A stretch of 14,752 nucleotides of DNA, taken from assembly GCA_017998095.1 (NCBI GenBank), contig JAGODU010000099.1, forward strand, positions 1 to 14,752, in the 5' to 3' direction. Shown one piece after another: positions 1-6,546 of the stretch (position 1 is the first letter of the stretch; every line of letters begins with the position of its first letter). Origin of the DNA: Prolixibacteraceae bacterium. GTDB taxonomy: Bacteria > Bacteroidota > Bacteroidia > Bacteroidales > Prolixibacteraceae. The notes under the pieces were generated by a model. That model was not told where the DNA came from, ran no database searches, and saw only the letters and a list, made by a program, of their open reading frames with translations. The translations under genes and the position numbers were made by a program.

Positions 1-172
1 ATGTTAATTTCCCTTTATAGTCGGAAATTGAAACTTCTTTATTGTCTGTTAATTTTAAGCTAAAATCAGGAATCTTATTTCCTTTTTTAAGAATATCAGT
101 TTCTTCAGGTTCGATAGCAAATGATATGTCGAAGAAAATTAATAAAATGCTTAGTAATGTGATTATTCGCAT
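1..172 (-). CDS. Exported thioredoxin/peroxiredoxin-fold protein, 5' part only (TlpA/AhpC-TSA-like)
   Basis: The frame opens with ATG at 172 and runs off the left edge after 57 complete codons with no stop. Residues 1-19 look like a signal peptide: one basic residue, a Leu/Ile/Phe-rich core and an S-F-A cleavage motif, so the protein is probably exported. Residues 31-56 read G-N-K-I-P-D-F-S-L followed by L-T-D-N-K-E-V-S-I-S-D-Y-K-G-K. This is the usual N-terminal edge of the redoxin/AhpC-TSA fold as found in TlpA and ResA proteins (G..aPdF.l...G..vsLsd.kGK). The catalytic Cys-x-x-Cys or peroxidatic Cys would lie beyond the window, so thiol-disulfide reductase and peroxiredoxin cannot be separated. 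It is divergent from pepD, with 90 bp between the two start codons. Confidence 0.75.
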   Translation of the reverse strand, partial: MRIITLLSILLIFFDISFAIEPEETDILKKGNKIPDFSLKLTDNKEVSISDYKGKLT

Positions 173-262
173 CTAAATTTGTTTTTGTTTTTATAAAGTT
201 TGCATTGTAATAAATAAAGCAATAATTTTTGAGACTTTTAAAGATTTAATACAACAAAATAT

Positions 263-1717
263 ATGGAACGTAAAATTAGTCATTTACAGCCAGTTGCAGT
301 ATGGGGCAATTTTGAGGACATCTGCATGGTTCCCCGTCCTTCAAAGAAAGAAGGTAAGATAATTGCTTTTCTTGAAGAATTTGCAAGAAAAAATGACTTG
401 GATTTTAAAAAAGATGAAGTAGGGAATATTCTAATAATAAGAAATGCTTCGCCCGGTTTTGAAACTAAGCCGGTAATAATTTTACAAACCCATATGGATA
501 TGGTTTGCGAAAAGAATAGCGATGTGGTTCATGATTTCGATAATGATACAATTAAACCCTATGTTGACGGAGAATGGGTTACAGCAGGAGTAACTACATT
601 AGGAGCAGATTGTGGAGTAGGAATGGCAGCACAGCTGGCATTGCTTACTGATAAGGATTTGAAGGCAGGTAAAATCGAATGTCTTTTTACTGTTGATGAA
701 GAAACTGGCCTGACCGGTGCGTTTGCTATGAAAGCAGGTTTTTTAAGCGGAAGCATTCTTTTAAATCTTGACTCTGAAGATGAAGGTACGCTATATATTG
801 GATGTGCAGGTGGCGCTGATACTGTTGCTGATTTTGGTTATATAAGAAAAGAGGTGCCGAAGAATTTTTTTCCTGTTAAGATCAAGATCAGTGGTTTGAT
901 GGGAGGACATTCAGGAGGAGATATTCATGAAGGAAGGGGAAATGCCAATAAAATACTTGCAAGGTTTCTTTTTCAGTCACTTAATAAATATGATCTTAAA
1001 CTTTCGAGCATATCCGGAGGCAACCTTAGAAATGTAATTGCAAGGGAAGCAGAAGCTGTTGTACTTATTCCATCAGATAAAAAAGAAAGTCTGGTTGTTG
1101 ATTTCAACATTTATAAAAGTGATATTACAAATGAAATTGGAAGGCTTGAAAAAGAATTGAAGATGGATCTTGGAACAACAGATATGCCGGATTTTGTTAT
1201 TGACGAAGATTGTACCAAACGACTTATTAATTCGTTATTCATTTGTCCTCACGGGGTGCAGGCGATGAGCCTCAGAATGCCCGGTATAGTTGAAACATCA
1301 ACGAACCTTGCTTCTGTAAAAATGAATGATGGGAACATAATACAAGTGACCACAAGTCAAAGGAGTGAAATTGAATCCGCCAAATTCAACATCTGCAATA
1401 TTGTGGAATCAATATTTGTAAATGCAGGAGCAGTAGTACGTCATTCTGATGGATATCCGGGCTGGACACCTGAGCCAGATTCAGAAATATTAAAGCATAC
1501 AGTCAATTCATATATAAAGTTGTTTGGTAATGAACCTATAGTAAAATCTATTCATGCAGGATTGGAATGTGGACTATTCAAAGAAAAATACCCTCATTTG
1601 GATATGGTTTCATTTGGTCCGACAATTACAGGAGCACATTCGCCGGCTGAAAGAATTGAAATAAGTACTGTAGAAAAGTTTTGGAGGCTGCTGTTAGATG
1701 TAGTTTCCAATGTATAA
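263..1717 (+). CDS. pepD: Aminoacyl-histidine dipeptidase (PepD, M20 family metallopeptidase)
   Basis: Cytosolic di-zinc peptidase that splits dipeptides such as Xaa-His; no signal peptide is visible. At 484 residues it matches the usual PepD length (about 485). The M20 metal site is complete: H77 and D79 in T-H-M-D-M-V, D116 in G-A-D-C-G, the catalytic and ligand pair E146-E147 in D-E-E-T-G, D170 in N-L-D-S-E-D-E-G, and the C-terminal ligand H459 in G-A-H-S-P-A-E-R. A G-G-H-S-G-G-D-I-H motif opens the lid/dimerisation domain. The ATG at 263 gives the family's normal N terminus (H-L-x-P ... V-W-x-x-F-E-x-I). No Shine-Dalgarno sequence precedes it, as is usual in this phylum. A TAAATTTG at 174-181 resembles a -7 box but has no -33 partner. 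A heptad repeat block begins 4 bp after the stop codon. Confidence 0.95.
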   Translation: MERKISHLQPVAVWGNFEDICMVPRPSKKEGKIIAFLEEFARKNDLDFKKDEVGNILIIRNASPGFETKPVIILQTHMDMVCEKNSDVVHDFDNDTIKPYVDGEWVTAGVTTLGADCGVGMAAQLALLTDKDLKAGKIECLFTVDEETGLTGAFAMKAGFLSGSILLNLDSEDEGTLYIGCAGGADTVADFGYIRKEVPKNFFPVKIKISGLMGGHSGGDIHEGRGNANKILARFLFQSLNKYDLKLSSISGGNLRNVIAREAEAVVLIPSDKKESLVVDFNIYKSDITNEIGRLEKELKMDLGTTDMPDFVIDEDCTKRLINSLFICPHGVQAMSLRMPGIVETSTNLASVKMNDGNIIQVTTSQRSEIESAKFNICNIVESIFVNAGAVVRHSDGYPGWTPEPDSEILKHTVNSYIKLFGNEPIVKSIHAGLECGLFKEKYPHLDMVSFGPTITGAHSPAERIEISTVEKFWRLLLDVVSNV

Positions 1718-1720
1718 ATA

Positions 1721-1956
1721 GACACAAGACACAAGACACAAGACACAAGACACAAGACACAAGAAAAGGGCATGTGCTTTAAAAAACAGATAACCAATCT
1801 TGATACTTGCGTCTTGCTACTTGATACTAAAAATGAGACACAAGACACAAGACATAAGACACAAGACACAAGACACAAGACACAAGAAAAGGGCTTAGTA
1901 CATTGAAATACAGATAGACCAATCTTGATACTTGCGTCTTGCTACTTGATACTAAA
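1721..1956. repeat. Nested heptanucleotide repeat element, two tandem units
   Basis: Two related units lie head to tail. The left arm of unit 1 is six perfect GACACAA heptads (1721-1762); that of unit 2 is seven heptads (1837-1885), the third being GACATAA. Each array runs into GAAAAGGGC (1763-1771; 1886-1894). After a diverged middle of about 20 bp come CAGATA and a 39-bp right arm that is identical in both units (1793-1831 and 1918-1956, offset 125 bp). The right arm also has a 7-bp period, with CTTG at 1799, 1806, 1813 and 1820, and at 1924, 1931, 1938 and 1945. Because CTTG is the complement of the CAAG in the left arm, each unit is an imperfect inverted repeat in 7-bp register and could fold into a bulged hairpin. 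The second right arm ends 4 bp before the ATG at 1961. I see no transposase, target-site duplication or spacers. Confidence 0.95.
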
Positions 1957-1960
1957 TATT

Positions 1961-2485
1961 ATGAGCGATATAATTTTTTCCAGGAATGTAATTGAATTTA
2001 CCAAAGTAGCAAGTGAGTATTGCACTTTTATTGAAAATTATGATTCAATGAAGAGGAAGCAATTCCTTGAGACAGCACAAAAGATACTTGCATTATTATA
2101 TTTGAAGGTTTCACTTTTGCCAGTTATAGAAGGAGATGAAGCTGAAACTCCCGAAAAAACTGTTACTGAAGTTGATTATAATTTTCTGCTTGAAAAGATA
2201 AGTGCAAAGCTTGGACAGTTTGATAGTTATCAGGAAGTTTTCCTTCCAGAGATGCAATTCAGCGATGTTCCTTTGTCGTCATCTATATCAGAAAATTTAT
2301 GTGATATATATCAAGACCTGAAAGATTTTATATTTGCATTCAGAATTGGCACTTCAGATATAATGACTGATGCATTGTGGGAATGTCAGAATAATTTTAA
2401 AGAATATTGGGGACAAAAACTTGTAAATGGGCTAAGGGCTATTCATTCGCTTATTTATAGTGAAGAAGGCCTGAATGAAAATTAA
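1961..2485 (+). CDS. DUF5063 family protein (function unknown)
   Basis: A 174-residue soluble, acidic, apparently all-helical protein without signal peptide or membrane segment. I recognise it as the DUF5063 type common in Bacteroidales, where it tends to sit beside a 3'-5' exonuclease as it does here; no activity is known to me. Visible traits are an N-terminal helix with F-x-x-x-A-S-E-Y-C-x-F-I-E, a Leu/Tyr-rich segment around residues 35-50, an acidic linker around 55-60, and the C-terminal signature F-x-x-x-W-G-x-K-L-V-N-G-L-R-A-I-H. The reading frame stays open upstream to a TTG at 1925, but those codons lie inside the heptad repeat, so ATG 1961 is the better start. Its leader is therefore repeat DNA. 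Only 6 bp separate its stop from the exonuclease, so the two are probably co-transcribed. Confidence 0.8.
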   Translation: MSDIIFSRNVIEFTKVASEYCTFIENYDSMKRKQFLETAQKILALLYLKVSLLPVIEGDEAETPEKTVTEVDYNFLLEKISAKLGQFDSYQEVFLPEMQFSDVPLSSSISENLCDIYQDLKDFIFAFRIGTSDIMTDALWECQNNFKEYWGQKLVNGLRAIHSLIYSEEGLNEN

Positions 2486-2491
2486 AGCAGG

Positions 2492-3076
2492 ATGATTTAT
2501 AAAGAGGAGATTACCAAGGAAGAAATAGATGAACTGCCACTGCAGTCGTTTGAGGGTGATGTAATTATTGTTGATAACAGAGAGAAATTAGATTATGCTG
2601 TTTCTTACCTTCGTAATTCAGGAGTTATAGGTTTTGATACAGAGACGAGACCTTCATTTAAAAAGGGGCATGTCAATAAAGTTGCTTTATTACAGTTATC
2701 CACTGATGATAAGGCGTTTCTTTTCAGATTGAACCACTTTGAACTTCCGGTAGAAGTAACAAGATTGTTTACTGATCCGGGTATTATAAAAGCAGGGGTT
2801 GCCATTCGCGATGATATTAAATTGCTACAGAATAAAAGGAAATTTAAACCTGAAGGATTTGTTGAGCTTCAGGATATTGCTAAACAAAAAGGGATTAATT
2901 CTTTCAGTTTAAAGAAACTTTCAGCTATTGTTCTTGGACTTAAGATTTCTAAAGCTCAGCAATTATCAAATTGGGAAGCTGATGAATTGAATGAAGCTCA
3001 GATAAGATATGCAGCAACGGATGCATGGATTTCATACAAGATATATAAACAATTCTACAACGGGAAAGATGAATAA
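2492..3076 (+). CDS. 3'-5' exonuclease, DEDDy type (RNase D/WRN-like domain)
   Basis: A 194-residue single-domain exonuclease expected to remove nucleotides from the 3' ends of nucleic acid with two metal ions. All three Exo motifs are visible. Exo I is G-F-D-T-E-T-R-P with D49 and E51. Exo II is G-V-A-I-R-D-D-I-K-L-L with D108 in the family position. Exo III is Y-A-A-T-D, Y173 and D177, which makes it DEDDy rather than DEDDh. It has no HRDC or helicase domain, so it is a stand-alone enzyme rather than full RNase D; whether RNA or DNA is the substrate cannot be told. The start at 2492 lies 6 bp after the DUF5063 stop. Its last codons overlap the start of the methyltransferase gene by 8 bp, pointing to translational coupling in one operon. 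Confidence 0.9.
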   Translation: MIYKEEITKEEIDELPLQSFEGDVIIVDNREKLDYAVSYLRNSGVIGFDTETRPSFKKGHVNKVALLQLSTDDKAFLFRLNHFELPVEVTRLFTDPGIIKAGVAIRDDIKLLQNKRKFKPEGFVELQDIAKQKGINSFSLKKLSAIVLGLKISKAQQLSNWEADELNEAQIRYAATDAWISYKIYKQFYNGKDE

Positions 3077-4259
3077 TGATATGATTAAAATAGTATTGAA
3101 AAGTGGGAAGGAGCAATCAATCAAAAGATTTCATCCATGGATTTTTTCCGGAGCAATCAAGCAGATTAAAGGGAAGGTCGCCGAAGGAGATATTGTTACA
3201 ATTTTTTCCAATGAAGGAGAATTTTTATGTATTGGTCATTATCAGATTGGATCAATAGCTGTTAGAATAATTTCTTTTGAAGATAAAGCTATCAATAATG
3301 ATTTCTGGCGAGTAAAGCTTCAGAATGCCTTTAATGTCAGGAAATCGCTGGGATTAACTGATAATAATGAAACTAATACATATCGTCTTGTTCATGGAGA
3401 AGGAGATGGGATGCCGGGACTGATCATTGATTTTTATAACGGAACGGCTGTAATGCAAATGCATTCTGTGGGCATGTATCTTATAAGGCATCAGATAGCT
3501 GAAATTTTGAAGGAAGTGATGGGAGAGAGACTGATTGCTGTCTATGATAAAAGCTCTAAAACTTTACCCTTTAAAGCTGATTTGAGCCCTGTTGATGGAT
3601 TTCTTGTCGGAGAGTCAAATTCAAAGATAGTTCTTGAATATGGCAATAAGTACAAGGTAGATTGGGAGGAAGGGCAGAAGACAGGCTTTTTCATCGATCA
3701 AAGAGAAAACAGATATTTACTGCAACAGTATTCTGAGGGGCGTGATGTATTGAATATGTTTTGTTACACAGGAGGTTTTTCATTTTTTGCATTGAGGGGT
3801 GGCGCACGCTTGGTTCATTCAGTTGATTCGTCTGTTAAAGCAATAGAACTTACAAATGAAAACGTTACTATGAACTTTGGTGATAATAAAAGGCATGAAG
3901 CTTTTGCAGCCGATGCCTTTGAATTCATGAAGGATATAAAAGACAAATACGACTTAATAATATTAGATCCTCCTGCTTTTGCCAAGCACAGGGATGCATT
4001 GGGGCAAGCACTTCAGGGTTATAAACGATTAAATGCACAAGCTTTCCGGCAAATAAGAAGTGGTGGTATCGTATTTACATTCAGCTGTTCCCAGGTTGTA
4101 AGCAAAGAAAAATTCAGGGAAGCAGTTTTCTCAGGAGCAGCAATAGCAGGTCGTTCTGTAAGAATATTACATCAGCTGACTCAGCCTGCTGATCATCCGA
4201 TAAGTATTTATCATCCGGAAGGTGAATATCTTAAAGGTCTTGTTTTATATGTAGAATAA
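3069..4259 (+). CDS. rlmI: RlmI-type 23S rRNA (cytosine-C5) methyltransferase, COG1092
   Basis: An SAM-dependent methyltransferase; the family member RlmI makes m5C1962 in 23S rRNA. From ATG 3069 it has 396 residues, the length of E. coli RlmI. The N-terminal PUA-like RNA-binding domain spans about residues 5-75, with the signature H-P-W-I-F-S-G-A-I. A linker domain carries Y-R-L-V-H-G-E-G-D-G-M-P-G-L. The Rossmann methyltransferase domain begins near G-Q-K-T-G-F-F-I-D-Q-R (202-212), with SAM motif I V-L-N-M-F-C-Y-T-G-G-F (227-237), motif IV D-P-P-A-F (300-304) and the conserved S-C-S (C340). ATG 3069 follows GGGAAAG and overlaps the exonuclease by 8 bp; ATG 3081 (392 residues) also gives a family-like N terminus. 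The frame is open further upstream, but that would overlap the exonuclease extensively. The exact rRNA target is inferred from homology. Confidence 0.9.
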   Translation: MNNDMIKIVLKSGKEQSIKRFHPWIFSGAIKQIKGKVAEGDIVTIFSNEGEFLCIGHYQIGSIAVRIISFEDKAINNDFWRVKLQNAFNVRKSLGLTDNNETNTYRLVHGEGDGMPGLIIDFYNGTAVMQMHSVGMYLIRHQIAEILKEVMGERLIAVYDKSSKTLPFKADLSPVDGFLVGESNSKIVLEYGNKYKVDWEEGQKTGFFIDQRENRYLLQQYSEGRDVLNMFCYTGGFSFFALRGGARLVHSVDSSVKAIELTNENVTMNFGDNKRHEAFAADAFEFMKDIKDKYDLIILDPPAFAKHRDALGQALQGYKRLNAQAFRQIRSGGIVFTFSCSQVVSKEKFREAVFSGAAIAGRSVRILHQLTQPADHPISIYHPEGEYLKGLVLYVE

Positions 4260-4339
4260 AGATTTAAAATATCTACTTCCTGAGAGTATTATATTAAATT
4301 TATTTCATAACTTGGATTTTGAATCCAAAACTAAAAGTT

Positions 4340-5545
4340 ATGAAAGCATGTACTCCATTCATTACATTGTTGATAATATTGATTTTACAATGTATTTCTT
4401 CTTTTGCAGATAATAATAAATCAAGGTTTTCGGAGGATGCGCGAGCCCGTCATAAAAGAATCCATAGAGCATCAAATATTGTGACTGAAAACTTAAAATC
4501 TGCAAATCAATATAAGTACAAAATTGATAGTTTGATTGTACGGGATCTTTCAGATTATGAGGAACACAGGAAATATGTGTATTATGTTGATGAGAATAAT
4601 TTTATGGATGAAGAAATTGAGTTCGTTTGGAGTAAAGAAAATAAATCATGGGTTAAAGACTATGGATATACTTATGTCATGGATGGAAATACACTTACAG
4701 ATTATTACTGGTATTGGGATGGTACTTCTCAAAAGTGGGTAAATGAATATGCCTGTGTTTGTAAGTATAATGGAAAAGGACTTATAGAAGAAAAGGTTTT
4801 TTACAGCTGGAATTTAGAAAAGGAAGAATGGGATAATGAATATTATCATGTTATTTCTTACAGAGATGATGGTGAATATCTTTTGTGGATTGAGTACAAA
4901 TGGTTGCCTGAATCAAATGAATGGAAAACAAATAGTAAGTGGGAGTATTCATATAAAGAAAATAGACTCAATAAGATTACAGGATACTATTCTAATGAAG
5001 ATGGCACCTTTTTCCTTGATGACGAAGAAGTATTTACGTATGACTCAGGAATTTCTTTTGCTGAATCTGTGTATTGGGTCTGGGATGAAGAAACAAAACA
5101 GTTGGAAAAGGAGTCAAAATATATTTGCACATGGAATAAGGATGTTTTGTATAACGAAGTTGTTTTGCCATATTATTTTTATGAATATAGAAACAGGAAT
5201 ATGATTTTAGAAGAATCAGAGTATGAATGGGACAAAACCCAACAATTATGGAATAAAGCAGTTGTTAGCAATTATTATTACTCGGGAATAACTACCGGTA
5301 AAGATGAAATTTCTCTGAATGGAGGAGTTAATGTATATCCTAATCCTGTTTCAGACTTTGTAACAATTGAAAATATTAAAGATGGTTCGAGTATAGATTT
5401 GTACAATTATGAAGGTAAAAAAGTCAAATCATTGAATCTTTATGAAGGTAGTAAGTTTTCAATGTCAGAATTCTCCACAGGCATTTATTTTCTAAGGATT
5501 TCAAACAAGGATAAAGCAGAGATGTTTAAAGTAATTAAAAAATAA
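4340..5545 (+). CDS. T9SS-secreted protein with W-x6-W repeats and type A sorting domain
   Basis: 401 residues. Residues 1-23 are a signal peptide with a hydrophobic L-L-I-I-L-I-L core ending S-S-F-A. Residues 90-315 carry about seven imperfect repeats of 29-31 residues, each with two aromatic residues exactly seven apart: W97/W104, W126/W133, W157/W164, W188/W195, Y217/F224, W248/L255 and, after a longer interval, W297/W304. Each pair is typically followed by an alternating Y-x-Y strand and a D/N-G turn, which suggests consecutive beta-hairpins. Residues 330-401 form a type A T9SS sorting domain (V-Y-P-N-P-V-S-D; L-Y-N-Y-E-G-K; F-S-T-G-I-Y-F-L-R-I; basic C terminus), so the protein should cross the outer membrane and be anchored or released. 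ATG 4340 is chosen because it starts the signal peptide directly; an upstream TTG at 4319 adds seven residues of no evident use. No enzymatic motif is visible and the function is unknown. Confidence 0.88.
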   Translation: MKACTPFITLLIILILQCISSFADNNKSRFSEDARARHKRIHRASNIVTENLKSANQYKYKIDSLIVRDLSDYEEHRKYVYYVDENNFMDEEIEFVWSKENKSWVKDYGYTYVMDGNTLTDYYWYWDGTSQKWVNEYACVCKYNGKGLIEEKVFYSWNLEKEEWDNEYYHVISYRDDGEYLLWIEYKWLPESNEWKTNSKWEYSYKENRLNKITGYYSNEDGTFFLDDEEVFTYDSGISFAESVYWVWDEETKQLEKESKYICTWNKDVLYNEVVLPYYFYEYRNRNMILEESEYEWDKTQQLWNKAVVSNYYYSGITTGKDEISLNGGVNVYPNPVSDFVTIENIKDGSSIDLYNYEGKKVKSLNLYEGSKFSMSEFSTGIYFLRISNKDKAEMFKVIKK

Positions 5546-5548
5546 AAA

Positions 5549-5575
5549 AACCACTGTAATTTTCTTACAGTGGTT
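5549..5575. terminator. Bidirectional hairpin terminator between the T9SS gene and rpoD
   Basis: A perfect 11-bp stem, AACCACTGTAA (5549-5559) with TTACAGTGGTT (5565-5575), closes a 5-nt loop. A run of nine A precedes it (5542-5550, overlapping the stem by two) and a T-rich stretch follows, so the structure can end both the + strand T9SS transcript and the minus strand rpoD transcript. The T9SS stop is at 5545 and the rpoD stop at 5598. Confidence 0.9.
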
Positions 5576-5597
5576 CAGTTTTATCTTTAGATTAAAT

Positions 5598-6458
5598 TTA
5601 TCCAAGATACGTTTTTAATAACTTGCTTCGGGAAGTGTGGCGAAGTCTTCTGATTGCCTTTTCTTTAATCTGGCGTACTCTTTCTCTTGTTAATCCAAAT
5701 CGTTCTCCGATTTCTTCAAGAGTCATTTCCTGGCATCCTATACCAAAGAATAATCTTATAATGTCGCTTTCCCTTTCAGTTAAGGTAGCTAAAGCCCTGT
5801 CTATTTCACGAGACAGAGATTCCATAATAAGTTTCTTATCAGCATTAGGAGAGTCAGAATTTGGTAGTACATCCAGGAGGCTGTTGTCTTCACCATCAAC
5901 AAAAGGTGCGTCAACTGAAATATGACGACCGGATACTTTTAATGTATCTGCCACCTTGTCAGCAGGTAGGTCAAGTGATTCGGCAAGTTCTTCAGGCGAT
6001 GGTTTACGTTCGTGTTCTTGTTCGAATTTAGAAAATGCCTTATTGATCTTGTTTAATGAACCAACCTGGTTCAAAGGCAATCTAACGATACGTGACTGTT
6101 CTGCCAAAGCCTGCAGTATAGACTGACGAATCCACCATACAGCATAGGAAATGAATTTAAAACCTCTTGTTTCGTCGAACTTCTCAGCAGCTTTTATTAG
6201 TCCCAGATTACCTTCATTAATAAGGTCAGGAAGACTTAATCCCTGATTCTGATACTGTTTAGCTACTGATACCACGAAACGAAGATTTGCCCTTGTAAGT
6301 TTTTCAAGAGCGGCATGGTCGCCTTTCTTGATTCGCTGTGCAAGTTCAACTTCTTCTTCTACAGTAATTAATTCCTCTTTACCAATTTCCTGCAAGTACT
6401 TATCCAAAGAAGCACTTTCCCGATTAGTAATAGATTTTGTGATTTTTAATTGTCTCAT
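5598..6458 (-). CDS. rpoD: Primary sigma factor RpoD (sigma-70 family)
   Basis: Housekeeping sigma subunit of RNA polymerase. At 286 residues it has the short form normal for Bacteroidota, without region 1.1 and the long non-conserved insertion. Region 1.2 is at residues 17-33 ([10 protein letters not shown]). Region 2 includes [18 protein letters not shown] (core binding) and [15 protein letters not shown] (-7 box recognition and melting). Region 3 follows with R-L-P-L-N-Q-V. Region 4.2 is the helix-turn-helix [19 protein letters not shown] near the C terminus. The start is supported by a good AAGGAG (6464-6469) five bases before the ATG, unusual in this phylum. A consensus promoter sits just upstream, so rpoD can be transcribed independently of htrA, which ends 88 bp upstream on the same strand. 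Confidence 0.97.
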   Translation of the reverse strand: MRQLKITKSITNRESASLDKYLQEIGKEELITVEEEVELAQRIKKGDHAALEKLTRANLRFVVSVAKQYQNQGLSLPDLINEGNLGLIKAAEKFDETRGFKFISYAVWWIRQSILQALAEQSRIVRLPLNQVGSLNKINKAFSKFEQEHERKPSPEELAESLDLPADKVADTLKVSGRHISVDAPFVDGEDNSLLDVLPNSDSPNADKKLIMESLSREIDRALATLTERESDIIRLFFGIGCQEMTLEEIGERFGLTRERVRQIKEKAIRRLRHTSRSKLLKTYLG

Positions 6459-6480
6459 GAGCTCTCCTTGAAAAATCGCG

Positions 6481-6512
6481 CAAATATATAACTTTCAACT
6501 TACTTATTCAAA
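6481..6512 (-). promoter_or_regulatory. Bacteroidetes-type primary promoter of rpoD
   Basis: On the minus strand, TTTG (6512-6509), a 20-bp spacer and TATATTTG (6488-6481) match the TTTG-N19/21-TAnnTTTG consensus exactly. The predicted transcript start lies near 6475, giving a leader of about 16-18 nt that carries the AAGGAG ribosome-binding site at 6464-6469. rpoD would thus be read by the sigma factor it encodes. Confidence 0.8.
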
Positions 6513-6546
6513 TCTTATTTTAATGGACAAGGAGACAGAAACTTTT

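Noticed and set aside
174..181. TAAATTTG as a pepD promoter.
   Set aside because: It matches the -7 box, but no TTTG stands 18-22 bp upstream, and such AT-rich octamers are common in this DNA.
1594..1878. Minus strand open frame rich in Cys, Val, Leu and Ser.
   Set aside because: It is the translation of the GACACAA heptads (complement TTGTGTC), whose period of 7 bases happens to avoid stops; the rest overlaps pepD antisense. No start signal or domain supports it.
1721..1956. Possible CRISPR array.
   Set aside because: The repeated unit is 7 bp and contiguous, with no unique spacers of regular size and no cas genes nearby; the longer 39-bp repeat occurs only twice.
1925..1960. Upstream in-frame TTG start for the DUF5063 gene.
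   Set aside because: The added codons are repeat DNA and give a sequence unrelated to the family; ATG 1961 starts a normal N terminus. For the same kind of reason the upstream starts at 3009 (rlmI), 4319 (T9SS gene) and 8119 (dapF) were not used.
4312..4328. Inverted repeat TTGGATT-TTG-AATCCAA between rlmI and the T9SS gene.
   Set aside because: A 7-bp stem with no T run after it, so not a convincing terminator. It might affect the leader of the T9SS gene but nothing else supports that.
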